In this document: positions 1-15,174 of the stretch, piece after piece
How the letters are laid out: every line of letters begins with the position of its first letter
How positions within the stretch are numbered: the stretch's first letter is position 1
Program-made: the position numbers and the translations under genes
Notes under the pieces: generated by a model
Databases searched by the model: none
What the model saw: only the letters and a program-made list of their open reading frames with translations
Told to the model about the DNA's origin: nothing
Source of the DNA: Ramazzottius varieornatus
Lineage: Eukaryota > Tardigrada > Eutardigrada > Parachela > Ramazzottiidae
Assembly: GCA_001949185.1 (NCBI GenBank)
Contig: BDGG01000002.1
Coordinates: 2,099,145-2,163,144, forward strand
Reading direction: 5' to 3'
Length of the DNA stretch: 64,000 nt

Positions 1-442
1 ATTCCCTGGGTTATCTTTCCGAAAAGTAATACGCTAACTGACGCCAACCCTACGTGGTTTCCCGTGCAAGAGAGAGAGACCAGAGTGCCTGCCTTCTTTA
101 ACCATTGAGATCAGTCGCGATACCCTGAGTGTACTTTACACAATATCCTCACCCATCCCGAAGCTTCCTAAGTACAAAAGAAACCCCCGAATTACAGTAT
201 AAAGTGCAGCAATACGAGTCAGAAGCGTAAAAGCGACTTCGTACTAAGCGAGAACAAAAACTATACAAAAAATACTGTGTAAAAAATACAAAAATTCGGC
301 TGAGCGAGTAAGAAAGACCGATAAGAAGAATTGGTATTTCGAACAAGAAATAAAAACGGACTGAGGAATGAGCCGTACAACCTGAGATTCGTCCTGGAAA
401 CTCTCCAGAGTTTAGTCCTTGGCCGTCCATCATCATAAGACC

Positions 443-1569
443 TCAGCGTCCATTGACGTCGGTCGACCACATGGTGGTATCGAAGAATGTGGGGAAGAGT
501 GGTGGCAGGACAGGTACAACACTGCCTCGTGAGCCATACGTCACCACCGCTTCTTCGGTTTCTTCGGTGGGTCCACTTCGGGTGCTGACCAGCGCATCGT
601 AACAGCTGCGGAAATTTTCGTCCTGCTTGCAGTCGTTGACATTGTTCTGTAAAAGCAGGCAAGTAGCGACATACTGTAATGTCAGTTGCTTTTCTGGACA
701 GGCACGCTCTTCAAAAACGACACCACGAACCTTAATGATCATCAAATCAGTGGCGTCAGTGTTGCTGGTGTCAACCGAATATGGATTACTTCGGTCCATC
801 ATCTGGACGATCTTCAGGAGCGAGCAAAACCCTTCCATGGAGGCCATCTAAAACAGCAAACCTCGCCGTGAACAATGCGCAATGTACTCTAAGCGGGTTG
901 GAAATATGGGTTAAGCTGATGAGCATGCCTTTCTCCTGCGAAAATGGCTGACAGGGCTGTGCCAGGCACGGACGTGTTCGAGATATCCATCACAATATCG
1001 CAGCAATAGAGCGAAGTTAGTTAGCTACTATACCTTGAGTAAGCGAATACTGTTCTCCCTGCAGAACGCTTCCATGAGCAACAGGTGGACATGTTTCAGC
1101 GGATCGGTCTGCTCCTTGACATACGGGATAACACAGACCAATATGGACTGGGGGTCACTGTTATAGAAAATAAAACACAGGTTAGCACATATTCGTCATA
1201 AAATGTCTTACCGTCGCCATTAAACTGTGAAAGACGAAACATATGACAGAACTTAAATTAGAAGTGAGAATAATATCCACAGGGTGTTCTTACTAATCCA
1301 AAATTTCGAAAGAGTCACTTAAGCCCAAGGACAGTCCGTTGGAATTAATGGCCGCATTGAAGCTGGCCACTAACGCTTCGCATACAGCTTGAATGCGCTC
1401 CTCAGCATAATCGTTCATTCCCTCCCTTGAACAGTTATGCCTTCCAAGTTTGCCAAAGCACGCAATAACAACAATGACATGTTCTTCCCAATTCCCTATG
1501 TGACTTGATCGATCTTCGCTGATCTTCAAAGAAAGATCAGGTGTCACGATTCCAACTTCAAGTTCCCAT
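443..1569 (-). CDS. 3' exons of an unrecognised multi-exon gene
   Basis: Three minus-strand exons join in frame: 1294-1569, 1034-1157 and 443-847, giving about 267 residues up to a stop at 443. The splice sites are GGATTA|GTAAGA to AACAG|TGACC, and CTCAAG|GTATAG to TTTTAG|ATGGCC. The joined protein is helical-looking and rich in Leu, Val and Cys, with stretches such as SILVCVIPYVKEQ and HVHLLLMEAFCREN. A cysteine-spaced segment near the C-terminus (RACPEK, ATCLLL, NDCKQ, RSCYD) is followed by a Pro/Thr-rich tail. I do not recognise the family. The 5' end is unresolved: upstream sequence near 1600-1640 is open but cannot be linked with a normal-sized intron. Matching phases at both junctions are the main evidence that this is a real gene. 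Confidence 0.5.
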
Positions 1570-1845
1570 CTGAAGTTGTCCTCCGCTCCTTACCGATCCT
1601 GGCGTAGGATGAGATTGGAGATTGGCTGGTTAACCTGAAAACGGGAAGAGCTATAATTATAGCTACAGTGTGGGGAGCTGGACAACTCCGTAAAAGAAAT
1701 CGGAAGGCGAGGACACAAAGAGCACATAGCAAAAATGAATAATGGATCCGTCAATTTTCTGCTCAGCCGGTGGAAAATGGTGTAACCCCGGGGTGGGGAA
1801 AGGGCGGACCAGAGAGACTCTCTGGGCGGACGATGGTCACCGTTA

Positions 1846-2150
1846 GGTAAGCATCATAGCCCATGTCTCCGCACACGATTCCTGGGCAACAATGGCCGCG
1901 GTCGCGTTTACCGCTGTTATCTCCCATTTCGCTATATCCCGGGATGCGAAAAGTTGCGGAAACGTAATAATTGGCACTGGTGATGCAATTGCAAGTGACG
2001 GATTATCTTGAAGTATGATAGGTGGCGATCCAAACACTTCTCCCATATAATGGTAAGAACAGAGTTCTTCGAGTCTTTGGAGTAAACACGTCCGGAAGAA
2101 CATCAACCTTTGGGAATACTTTGATCATATTCTCAAAGTTTATATGGAAC
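1846..2150 (-). other. possible coding segment, unassigned
   Basis: The minus strand is open here with protein-like composition (segments such as NFENMIKVFPKVDVLPDVF, then EELCSYHYMGEVF and ASPVPIITFPQL), but the two parts lie in different frames and no convincing splice sites join them. It could be upstream exons of the neighbouring unrecognised gene, or chance. No family recognised. Confidence 0.2.
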
Positions 2151-2261
2151 CTCCGGTCTCTCCCGCATAGCCATTACACCTTGATTTACTTTACGGGAGC
2201 GATCTATCCCGCGCAGTCAAAACTCTCCGCCCGCGCAGTCCTCACCTTAATTTATTTGTAG

Positions 2262-3110
2262 TTTAATTAAATTAAAGCAAAATGCCGAAGATTTGGCACG
2301 CGGTCAGCAATATGAAAATAGTTTTCGTATTGTGTATGCGTGCTGTTATGAAATGGAATGCGTAGTTTTCGGAAAACCATGCATTCCATCTTCAAAAAAC
2401 GAAAACACTTTCGTTTCATGATCTTATACAGTAGTCGAGACCAATTACTACGTATACGGTGTATAGTCAGCGTGCGGTGGTGCTTCCTTGTTTTCCGTCC
2501 GATTAATCCATATTAAAAATTCAGTCGATGCGCTACCCCACGTCGAAAAGTTCACATATGCATGCCGAACGGCGCGGGTCATGGTTTTATAATTCCATTA
2601 TACATGTCTCCGCACTCGATTCCTACTCCGTAATTCGTCACCCGTGATCTGGGGAAGTGAGCTATTAGACGAAAAACCATGGTCCGTTTACCGAATCACG
2701 ATAAGTATAAAACTCCACATCCCAAATCGAGTTCTGGCTAAGAGATGGGAAAATCATGGGCCACAATGCTCACTTTACGAGTATCTGTTCTGAACGAAGC
2801 ACGCTTCACCGGTAGACCGTAGTTTCGGTATCTCACGAGCTTGCGGTGAAAAATCCGCTTGTGAGTGGAGATCCTTCCGCTGCATGTAGCTCTTTAAAAG
2901 CTCACCGGTTCTGTGAAATACGGTTTTGAGAGCCCGTGCGTGTGGGTTTTTGGACCTGTCAACCGAAGGCCAAGTGTCTGACGATCTTTGCGACAACGTA
3001 CTGGATGGAAAAAACCACGAAGATCGAGTCAAAGGAACATGCACGTATCGAAAGCTTAATGGAACTGAAATTCGAAAGGTGGGAGCAGGAAATGTTCGAC
3101 AGTGGGGAAA
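2262..3110. other. intergenic, no gene seen
   Basis: About 850 bp with no convincing coding segment on either strand. It lies downstream of the minus-strand membrane-protein gene that ends at 3111, so part may be its 3' UTR. No clear poly(A) signal or repeat was identified. Confidence 0.4.
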
Positions 3111-4385
3111 TCAGACTACTTTTATATTTTGTGCGCGGTTCTTAGCTTTCCCGGATTTGGTTTTCCCACAACACTTCATAACCTGCGCTCGACCCCAGCC
3201 GACAAATTCCCACTGATTAGTACAAATCTCCATTACATTTTTCGTTATGAAAATAAAGGTACTTTCCGTATGCTGATTATTCTTCCACATATGGATTCGG
3301 ATCACCAAAAAAGGAATATTCTCTCCAAAAACATTACAAAACTGCTGCAACATACTCCAGAATAGTTTTGGGTCTTGATCGGCAAAGTTGGTGGCGCTCA
3401 ACTGGTAGAAGCTTAGTGTCGGTATTACCAACTGAATCACTACGAAAGCCAAGATGGCATTCCGTACATGCAGCTCCATTTTCGGGTGCTTTTCCGGTTG
3501 CGGTTCGTCTTCGTACAGAAACTCCAACAGCTCAACGGAATCGATGATATCCATCAAGACCTGGTTCTGCATGTAACTAATCACATTGCGTTGGTTGACC
3601 TGGGACTTCGGTACTTTGCGATGACTAGCCACCACCAAGCCGAATATGGCGGCAGTGGAGACGAAGGCCAGCTCCAACATGTTAGAACCAAAGAGAAGGT
3701 TTGCATCGAGATCGTCTCCGAAGGTTAGAAATATGACCAGCATCTTTGAAGCGAGGATGGTCGAATACAACGCCCAGCTGATGTAGGACAAGGGAAGAGC
3801 GCCTAGGTTGTATTTCGTACGAATGGTTCCAACTCGCAGATGCTTGAGGCGCTCGTGCTCGAGTATTTCGGCTTCCCGTTCCTTGGTTTTTAGATCCTGG
3901 TAACCTTCGAACTTGTCCCACTCGGAATTCTCATCGACATCTTCTTCCTCAGTTTTGTCTTCCTCTTTCGAATCTTGAACCTTTGCGTCTTTTTGAAGGT
4001 TTTCGTCGAGGGAGTCAATATCCTCGTCCTGCACAGCGAGCATCGGCTGGAAGTTCTTGGGCTTGACTATAGGGTCTGTCTTATTGTCCCTGTTGTTGGT
4101 ATCCGGATCGGTAGCAAGCTTCTTTTTCTTCCTGGTTGACTTATCGGTCGTTGGAGGTGGTTGTGGGGGAGTTTCTTCATCGGTCGTCGGGCTCTGCTTG
4201 AAGTAGCTGTCGGCGTAGATGTACGAAGCGACGAAGGCAATGAGAACCCAGACATCGCTAATGATCCAGCCCAGAGCGGCTTTACCACCATAGTATACCA
4301 GATACCAGTCAAGAAGACCGGCTTGTACCACCACAAGAATGATGCTCAATGACCGGATCAAAAGTTCCGTCCATGACTGCGCCAT
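3111..4385 (-). CDS. TMEM121-like multipass membrane protein
   Basis: Single-exon gene of 424 residues from an ATG at 4383-4385 (MAQSWTELLIRS). The frame stays open upstream to about 4544, but that extension reads like 5' leader, so I prefer the internal Met. Two or three N-terminal hydrophobic helices (residues ~8-65) precede a long charged linker (~70-185) rich in Asp, Glu and Lys with Pro runs. Further helices follow, containing LPLSYISWALYS, MLELAFVSTAAIFGLVVA and NAILAFVVIQLVIPTLSFY, and the tail is basic (CCGKTKSGKAK). The N-terminal helices and the VELLEFLYE segment recall the TMEM121/CECR6 group, whose function is poorly known. That assignment is from memory of the family and is moderate at best. 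The acidic linker makes it longer than vertebrate members. Confidence 0.5.
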   Translation of the reverse strand: MAQSWTELLIRSLSIILVVVQAGLLDWYLVYYGGKAALGWIISDVWVLIAFVASYIYADSYFKQSPTTDEETPPQPPPTTDKSTRKKKKLATDPDTNNRDNKTDPIVKPKNFQPMLAVQDEDIDSLDENLQKDAKVQDSKEEDKTEEEDVDENSEWDKFEGYQDLKTKEREAEILEHERLKHLRVGTIRTKYNLGALPLSYISWALYSTILASKMLVIFLTFGDDLDANLLFGSNMLELAFVSTAAIFGLVVASHRKVPKSQVNQRNVISYMQNQVLMDIIDSVELLEFLYEDEPQPEKHPKMELHVRNAILAFVVIQLVIPTLSFYQLSATNFADQDPKLFWSMLQQFCNVFGENIPFLVIRIHMWKNNQHTESTFIFITKNVMEICTNQWEFVGWGRAQVMKCCGKTKSGKAKNRAQNIKVV

Positions 4386-5107
4386 GCCTGCAGCTCGCGG
4401 TACGTATATCCCTCCGGCAGAACGAACGACAACGAATGATGGGTTAACTTTCCACAGTATCTTCTCATAGAATAACCACCATACTGGTTCTTTGGCCCAT
4501 GAAAATTTCACACCGAAACAGGGCTGGGAGAAATTCCGACACAACTAATGTTTCTACTTTTTGATGCGATGCGGAATACTGTGTTCCGAAACCACGTACA
4601 GCACCAACGATCGATCGAAGGCGCAAATCAAACCATGCGCGACGAGGACCGAGTCATTGCGGAAACGTAACAGGTGTAGCGCAGCACGTGGAGTACTTAT
4701 GGCTCTGTGCAGGTGTACGAGCGTTATCCGTAACGCAAACAACGACGTCTACCAGAAACCAGTTTTCGCGAAATTCGTGTCTCATTGTCTCGTACTCGCA
4801 AAACCTTTCGCTGTGCAGAGTCTGCAGACTGTTGTTTTTTTGGTACTAATATTCACGCTACATGGGTCATTCCATGAGGCAATACGTTTTTCCGCACTCC
4901 GCTTCATATCACTCGCAGAATTATTCCAGTAGAGGCATGCCGAACTCGACCGAAGCTCCAAGAGTTATGGTCTGGAACTGTGCGTTAATCGAAGAAACAG
5001 CCATGCTCAAGTGATTAACCGACGTCTTACTTGGTCCTGAAAAAAATCCCGTCGTGGAGACAAGACGTTTGCAGCGGCTGCGCAGGTTTAACTAGATGTC
5101 ACTAGAT

Positions 5108-6788
5108 CTAGAGCGTCCGTAGGATCTTTGGGTATCGGGACTTGTAGGACCGCTGTTTCCAGTAGCGAGGGTAGTTCTTCGCTCTTATCCTCTTTCTGCT
5201 TCTTGCTTTCTGTTCTCTTTTGTGCCTTCTGTGCTCTTTTTCCTTCAGAGACAGAGGCTTTTCTTTACTTTTCAACTTCGCCCAAACCATAACCAAGGAT
5301 CCACACGTAGCCAGCACGGACATTATCAGCAAACGAGTGAGCAAGTTTATCCAGACTGTTCCGCCCTCCGTCTTCTTCTTCTGCTGATCCAGAAGTGTAC
5401 CCGCGACCAAAGCAAACGAACCCACGGCGAAGTACCGCAAGAACTTTAGGATTGCGTTCGCCGTGCCTTTGGTGTTGTCCGGCGCCACAATATTGGTGCT
5501 GCTGGACGAAACCGAATCAAAGATGGCGTAGCCCAAACCTATGAGAGCCGACATGCGGATACTGTTGAAAGACGTCAAAGCAAGGCAGGCAGCAAATGGG
5601 CTCAGGATTAGAGCGGCACCAGCGGCCATCCACCAGTCACGATATCCACCTTCGTCGACCAGATAGCCGGTGAATGGAATGACGATACTCATCAGATAGA
5701 CTACACCCGCGATCCAGATTGCTCCTTGTTCTGTATAGTGCTGGGTAGCCTATCAGAAAGCAGGATAAAACGTGTCATGGATTTTAGGACAGTACTCGGA
5801 AGATTGGAAGAGACTTACGGCGAGTAAGGCTGGCGTGCTCGTAGTGTACGTTTGGACAGCCGAATGAACAAGGAAGTAAGATAAGGAGAACCACCAGAAA
5901 ACCGCCTCGACATTGGAGGTGAACTGGCAGACACCCTTCTTCGTTGATTTCTATCTACCCCTTTTGGAATCGCTTTTGCTGTCATCCTTGTCAATAATTC
6001 CTTGAACGATAGCAGCAAATGTGCCCACAATGATCAAGCCTACCGAAATCCAGATGGCGTTTCTCATCCCGATAGCATCCAGCACTGAACCGCTTAGCAG
6101 GTAGCTGCAACCCGAACCCATCCGAGCACAGAGGATATACGAGCCTAAATTATAAAGGGGGTCGGAGGAGCGCTCAAGGCAATAAAGTCCATGAATTTCA
6201 GGCTACTGTGGTGTGCTAACCTTTGAAACGCGAGCTATGAACTCATAGCCTGTTCATGCGACGCGCACAAACTGTCGTCCGGATACCGTTCCCCATTCCG
6301 AATACTACACCTCCGAGCAATAGTATCACGAAGGCCGACTTCTCACCGGTGATGTACGCTCCACCAACGAAAAGGAACCTACGTATACATGAAACAAAGC
6401 ACTATTGGCAGGTGCACTCTTGCATGTTTGTTCTGAATAGGAAGACTCATGCGCCGACAAAGTAGAGTGCTCCCGCAGACCAGATGAGCCATTCTCGGCT
6501 GTATTGTTCAAGGACAAACGCAGTGCCGACCGCAAAGACCACGGTAGCATAGGTAGTCGCGGTGGACAGGCCGTTGTACTCAGTGCTCTACAGCGCCAGA
6601 CAATGATCTGGTTTCTTCTTTGTGGGAACATCTGTAGCATTCGAAGTACTGGAGTTGTGTCCCAGACATGCGAACGATTTTCCTTGTAGACGCCGGTTGT
6701 GTGGACTAAGAACCTGGGAGAAGAAGTTGCCGGAGGAAGCCAGGATACATGAACAACCTAACGCAATCCATTGCCGTCTCTTCGCCAC
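5108..6788 (-). pseudogene. MFS transporter (MFSD1-like), apparently decayed
   Basis: Minus-strand exons 5108-5749, 5819-6144, 6221-6378 and one ending at 6587 keep MFS-like membrane helices and agreeing phases, for example SVLDAIGMRNAIWISVGLIIVG and GAIWIAGVVYLMSIVIPF. The C-terminal half is intact: GLGYAIFDSVSSSSTNIVAP, a last helix, then a very basic Arg/Lys tail. The arrangement resembles lysosomal MFSD1-type transporters. Three lesions argue for decay: an in-frame TAG at 5951-5953, an in-frame TGA at 6243-6245, and no usable donor after the exon ending near 6464. A 5' segment around 6700-6788 (RRQWIALGCSCILASSGNFF) may be the first helix. Unusual very short introns or sequence errors are alternatives, but neither restores all frames. 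Confidence 0.5.
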
Positions 6789-8161
6789 TTATTTCACCAT
6801 CTACAAGATAAAATTCAATATGGCGTTTCACATCAGGCGGAAGCACAGACGTATCCTTGAGGGCTTTATGGATATTTCTGGTACAGTGGTGCAGTACAGT
6901 TTCCTGGTCAGTAAACGTCGAACTAGCGCACAGTGCGTCTGATCGTCCATCTTTCAACCACTTTTCTCACTGTACTGAGATCCCCTTCGGAAATCGTCCA
7001 GTCTGGTGGTTTTTGAATTTCTGGCCTTGAGGCACCAATGTCATGTGGTACGAGTCTGCAACGCGTCAACAGTTTAACTATCTCCTACTGTAAGACGAAG
7101 AATCTTCGATATTATCCTATGAGCCACACAAATGGCACAATGTGATGTCGGCCGCGTACCGGGGCTTTTCGGCAGAAGCTAGCCTGGAGGCATGTTCTCG
7201 GCAGGTAAACCCTTACCGAAATACAGAACGGATTGGCAAAAGATCTGGTCGTCTAGCTCTTTCAGCGCGGTGATTGGCGGACACGTGTACAGACGTTTGC
7301 TTAGTAGGGGTTCACCTGCTGAACCGTGCCTGAACGCAGCAGCGGAGTGGAGGGACTGGAGGCAGTGGGAGTGGAGGGACTGGAGGCAGTGGGAGTGGAG
7401 GGACTGGAGGCAGTGGGAGTGGAGGGACTGGAGGCAGTGGGAGTGGAGGGACTGGAGGCAGTGGGAGTGGAAAAACTCGCACTGACGTCATGGAGACGCT
7501 CTCCTGAAAGCCGAGAACTGGTCGTCCGACATCCGCATCACTCCTTGGAAGTTCGGTCTATAACTGTGAACCGAACGGCTAACCAAATTTTCTCGCTGTG
7601 TGTTTTAAATTCTCATTTAGTCTCTCTAGCTGGCACTCCAAACGGATCTATTTGTTGTCTTGTACCTGAAGGATCGATCTTTATAACGATACTCGTTCCT
7701 GATCAACCGGGTGACTCCGTTTTAGTTACTGTAACTTTTTCCATCATCGTGCTGAGTAAACTTTTATCCTCTTAACATCGGGGAGGTCGTCGACTGAATT
7801 GTCGAGGCTAATAAAATTCCTGCCTTCCTGAGACAGAAGGGGACAAAGCACGGCCTTATCGCAGGCAGATGGTCCGCTTGATTGGCTGTTTGATAGCCAG
7901 CGATAAATCCAACCTGTCCAAGAATCAAGATTCAAGATGACTCGAAGCTGTTTCCAACTTCTAAGTCCAAGATTTCTTCCCAGACTATCGTTTCATTCCT
8001 GAGACTAGATCCTGATACCTGATCGTAGTCCTCAACGGTGCGCAGCCGCACTTGGTTTCGGCTGGAACGTCGGTATACAACCTGATCATGTGAAACACGC
8101 AGGAATTGTGAGAACTGCGACACGCACTTACTCTAACCGCTGCAGTGATCCATACGTCGTC
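6789..8161. other. intergenic spacer upstream of ATG16L1
   Basis: No convincing gene seen. It lies between the MFS relic (minus) and ATG16L1 (plus), so it probably holds the ATG16L1 5' region. It also contains the 24 bp tandem repeat at 7345-7470. Confidence 0.4.
7345..7470. repeat. 24 bp tandem repeat, 5.25 copies
   Basis: Five head-to-tail copies of a 24 bp purine-rich unit (GAGTGGAGGGACTGGAGGCA followed by GTGG) plus a partial sixth, with no internal differences seen. The unit length is a multiple of three, so open frames run through it, but no gene structure surrounds it. Treated as a minisatellite. Confidence 0.95.
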
Positions 8162-11287
<3,126 letters not shown>

Positions 11288-14170
11288 ATGACAGGATGTT
11301 CATTCCGCTGTGCGCCTGCACTTATGTTCGTTGACTTCCGGAAAACTGTTTTTAGACTTGACTTGAAACCCTTCTTTCAATTTTTTACCTCAGCTGTGTT
11401 CGTCACAAAAAGGTACTGATCGTTATTTTGTACTTCGGAGTTCGAAGAGGTAAGCCTTACACCTCGCTCGATATGAAATCCCCTCTCCCGCGTCACGCTT
11501 TGATGGTATTAATAATCCTACAACCTTCGAAGGCAACTGGAATTCCTAATATTCCTATATTTCTTTTCCAAAATTCTCTGATCAAAATTAGGAATTTCAA
11601 AACAATGAGAAGACGCCTGACCTTGTGGTGTAAAGTGATCGAGACGAAGATCGTTTTACGCGAATAATGTTGGGCCATGTGGAAGAAATCCTACCCAGCC
11701 CGAAATATGCCTTGCCAACTCATAGATTTTACACCAACACAAAAAGAACTGACCGTGTATCCCTTGAAACACGTCTTCCTGGGGTTTCAACAGACCTTTA
11801 ATCAAGTGACATGCTTAATATGTTTGCAAGATCTGAAAAATAGCGGAATTCCTCCCGGATTTCCTACTAGTTTTCCAGACTGCCAGTTTTCCAAAATAGG
11901 AAGTCCTCCGTTCCAAATCCCCCCCCCCCTTTGGAACGGAGAGGAATTCCTGGAAAGGAACGGAATTAGCAATGCACAACCTTAGCTGGAAGTCCGCCGG
12001 ACAGGTCCGCAAAAAATTGGTACAGCGCTCCCGGTGGTCCCGGTATACGTAGGAGGTTGTGTCGCCTAGATTTCGAGATCTGGACCGGGGCGACTTATGC
12101 TTGGTGGTATGCGCTAGCATCATCCCTGTTACCGATGTCTTACCTTTTGGCCTCCCAATCTTTGTCTCTGTTCACCATTCCGCGCTGACCACACAGTGGT
12201 GCCCGGAGAGGTCCCAAAGCGGCGTGAAAATGGGCCAGCGGCAACTTGATCTCTTTAATTAAGGGTCCAGTAATTAGGCCACAATTAGGCCTTAATTGCA
12301 AAAAAATCCAGATAATTTTGGTTGAAGTCACCGAGGTAGAACTGGAATTCCGTATATGGACTGCGCAAAGACAAAGCTTGTCTATCATACCAGAATTATA
12401 ATCATCATTGCCCACAACCTTGGCTTTTTCTTATCTCGAATACTGGCATTAAATAAATTTATAACAGCATCATTTTCGAACATTGATCACGCTTGAGAAT
12501 CCAGAAATTAAGCTCGAGATATCTGTAACAGTCTATCCATGAATCTACGTATAACGACCAAGACCTCTGCCGGTAAACGCGTTGTTGATCCGTAAACGTG
12601 CCAGGCAAACCACAGTTACTCGCACAAAAAATATTCAGTCACATGATGTCGATGTGAAGTCTTTAGACTCGCATTCGGCATCAGCTTAAGATAATTCTGC
12701 TTGCTGCACTAACGAGTGCCGGTGCGGGCGGGCGGACAGAAGGCCAGGCCTGGGCGAGATAGGAGACTACACTGGTTTTTGAGAAGACTATAACTTCCCA
12801 GCTACGATGTGCTGGAATTGCAGGTAAACATATGCTACTTGCATTTTTAAGTTTCTTCACCCACTTTGTTTGATTTTTAAAATGGCTATAACCACACTTC
12901 CAAGCGAATGTAAAAGTTTCAGAGCTCCCTTTTTCGTGCATGAAGATTTTTTGGACGGTTTTTTGCGCTTAAATTACCGTTCAGAGAACAGCCAGTCAGC
13001 AATCTATTGATTGCTGACTGCACGAACGACACTTTTAGTACTAACGCAATGGTTCGGAACTCGACTAACAGTGATTTATCATCGAAACAGCAGTCGCAAT
13101 AGGAACAGCCGTTTATTCCGAAAAGCCGACTGGTATACGTAAGCCGCTGGACAGTGTTGTTCCGATACGACAGCGGAACAAATTCGAATCCGGTCGCCCA
13201 TGTTAAGTCTATGGCTACAGCGGGCCATATCGGAATTGAATTCTGCATTATGCATTAAAATACATTGTGTCGGAACAATGCTACTGTACCGCTGGGTTTA
13301 CACTTTCTGGACTCGCAGATTCCCTACTACGCAGTACGCACCGTGTATTGTATATGTTTGGGCAGCAACGATCTTGGTCCTAAAGCTGCCTTCGAATCTT
13401 CGTAGCTACGCATACGTAATGCCTTATTCTTGCGCGTTAAATTGAGACGTCAAGCAAGAAACATTTGCCGCACTGGAAACTTGTGTTGGGCATTCTTTTT
13501 CAAAGCGCAGGTTCCTTCGAGTCTCATTCGGGTAGACCTGGAGCAGTGTTTCACGAGAAGTTTGGGAAAGACGATTACGTAACCGAGAAGCATGCCGACG
13601 CTACTATTAACAAAACTGATTACAGTACTCGTACACTCCACTCGCTCGAAACGTGTACAAAATTTTTTTGATTTCGATGCAAGGCCCGCTAAATATTCAC
13701 CACATAGCATGCCCGGCTATGGACCAAAATTACATAACACATATACTGTATTGAACTACCCTTTAACTGAAGTAATCAACTAGTCAAGTCGCATCTAGTC
13801 AAGTCGTAACTGTCGTTGACTTTGCATGTTTTTACGTTTTAGAAAGAGCAAATTTTTAACGCATTTCGGGCGAGTGGACTGTATTGATATTGATCATTAT
13901 GATTGCTGACTGCTCAAACAACAGGTGTTTTCCCAGCTTAATGGTTCGGAACGTGACGTAATTATAGGTACACTAGACTCAGACGTACCCCATATGCTTG
14001 GGAAAAACATGGTCCTAATGCATACAAACGTCCCGTTCGAAAAGCCGACTGACAGCACTAGCTAGGTTTACTTTTCTCGAGCACTTACATCCGTTACCTT
14101 GTTTGAATTATTTGAATTGTAGAGAGATTTGCCGTGAGGCTCTCCCCGTAGCCCTGTTCATGCGTGTCAC
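11288..14170. other. 2.9 kb intergenic region with diverged repeats
   Basis: No convincing gene. It contains AT-rich stretches, a homopolymer C run near 11922, a small hairpin at 12993-13020, and two related segments (about 13009-13135 and 13899-14055). Both segments start GATTGCTGACTG, then contain ATGGTTCGGAAC, then GAAAAGCCGACTG. They look like two diverged copies of one non-coding repeat. Confidence 0.45.
12993..13020. repeat. perfect 12 bp hairpin
   Basis: CAGTCAGCAATC and its exact reverse complement GATTGCTGACTG, separated by TATT. The right half recurs at about 13899 as the start of a related repeat. Confidence 0.85.
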
Positions 14171-15131
14171 ATGGAAAATGCTACGAAAAACACCCTAATT
14201 CATGGAAGCGAGAATTTGTCGTACCTGAAGTCTTGGAAAGCGAATTCCGACCGTATCTTATTTGGAACGCTTGGAAGAATGAATGACGAGAAGTCCTGGG
14301 GCAAGGACGAGTCGTACTCAACTGAGAGACATGCAGACACTGATGAGCCACCGTCCGCCAAATTAGATTATCTGAACACACTGGCGTATGCTTCTTTGAG
14401 CGTTTCAATTCTTGGATTAATCGGGACGTTGTACATCATACTGTGCGCCAACCCATGGTAAGTTGAGACAACGGGTGTGTTAAAGTGATGTTGCGTTGAG
14501 CAATCTTCCAATCGTCTACACTCTACAGGGTGTGCTCGGAAAGACCGGTACTTCGGCGAATAACCGACAACGATTTCGTTCTGGTGAACCTAGCCGTGGC
14601 TTTGGTCTTGTTCCACGCGTCTTATCTGGCAGGACTCCATTCCATGAGTAATGACAACTCCTGCTTAGTAGCTGGGCTCCTTGTTCACTTTTTCTGGCTG
14701 GCCTCGTTCATATGGGAGGCTGCCGAGGGATATCTGTTATTCAACGCTTTTTTGAAATTCGGAAAATCGTTCACTCGATTCAAACTGAAGTCCTTTCTGG
14801 CTTGTTGGGGTATATCAGTTCTGATTGTCAGCACCAGTCTCCTCATCAATGCAAAGGCCTACATCGGTGATCCGTAAGTCTGTGGTACAGTGAGCATGAC
14901 TTTAGAAAACACAACCGATTTCCGATTCGTCGTATTGACACGGATTGTTTTTTATTTTAGACCCAGGTGCTGGCTCGGCCCGAAGTACGTCGCTCAGTTC
15001 TACGGGCTGTTTCTGGCGCCACGCTGCCTTGTTCTGACGGGGAACCTGATAGTCTGTTTGTGCGTTCTTAAAGGTAGGTTAGTTTATTACCGGAGCACCG
15101 AACACATATCGTATTTCTCAGTCCCCCTACG

Positions 15132-15174
<43 letters not shown>

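Noticed and set aside
1576-1599. 24 nt GT-AG stretch (GTAAGG...CTTCAG) that would link two coding segments
   Set aside because: Shorter than any intron otherwise seen in the window (about 60 nt or more), so it is not accepted without cDNA.
7320-7775. Open frames through the 24 bp tandem repeat as a repeat protein
   Set aside because: They exist only because the unit is a multiple of three without stops; there is no signal peptide, splice support or homologous domain.
15120-15170. TA run as an origin or promoter
   Set aside because: It is a plain microsatellite within an intron.
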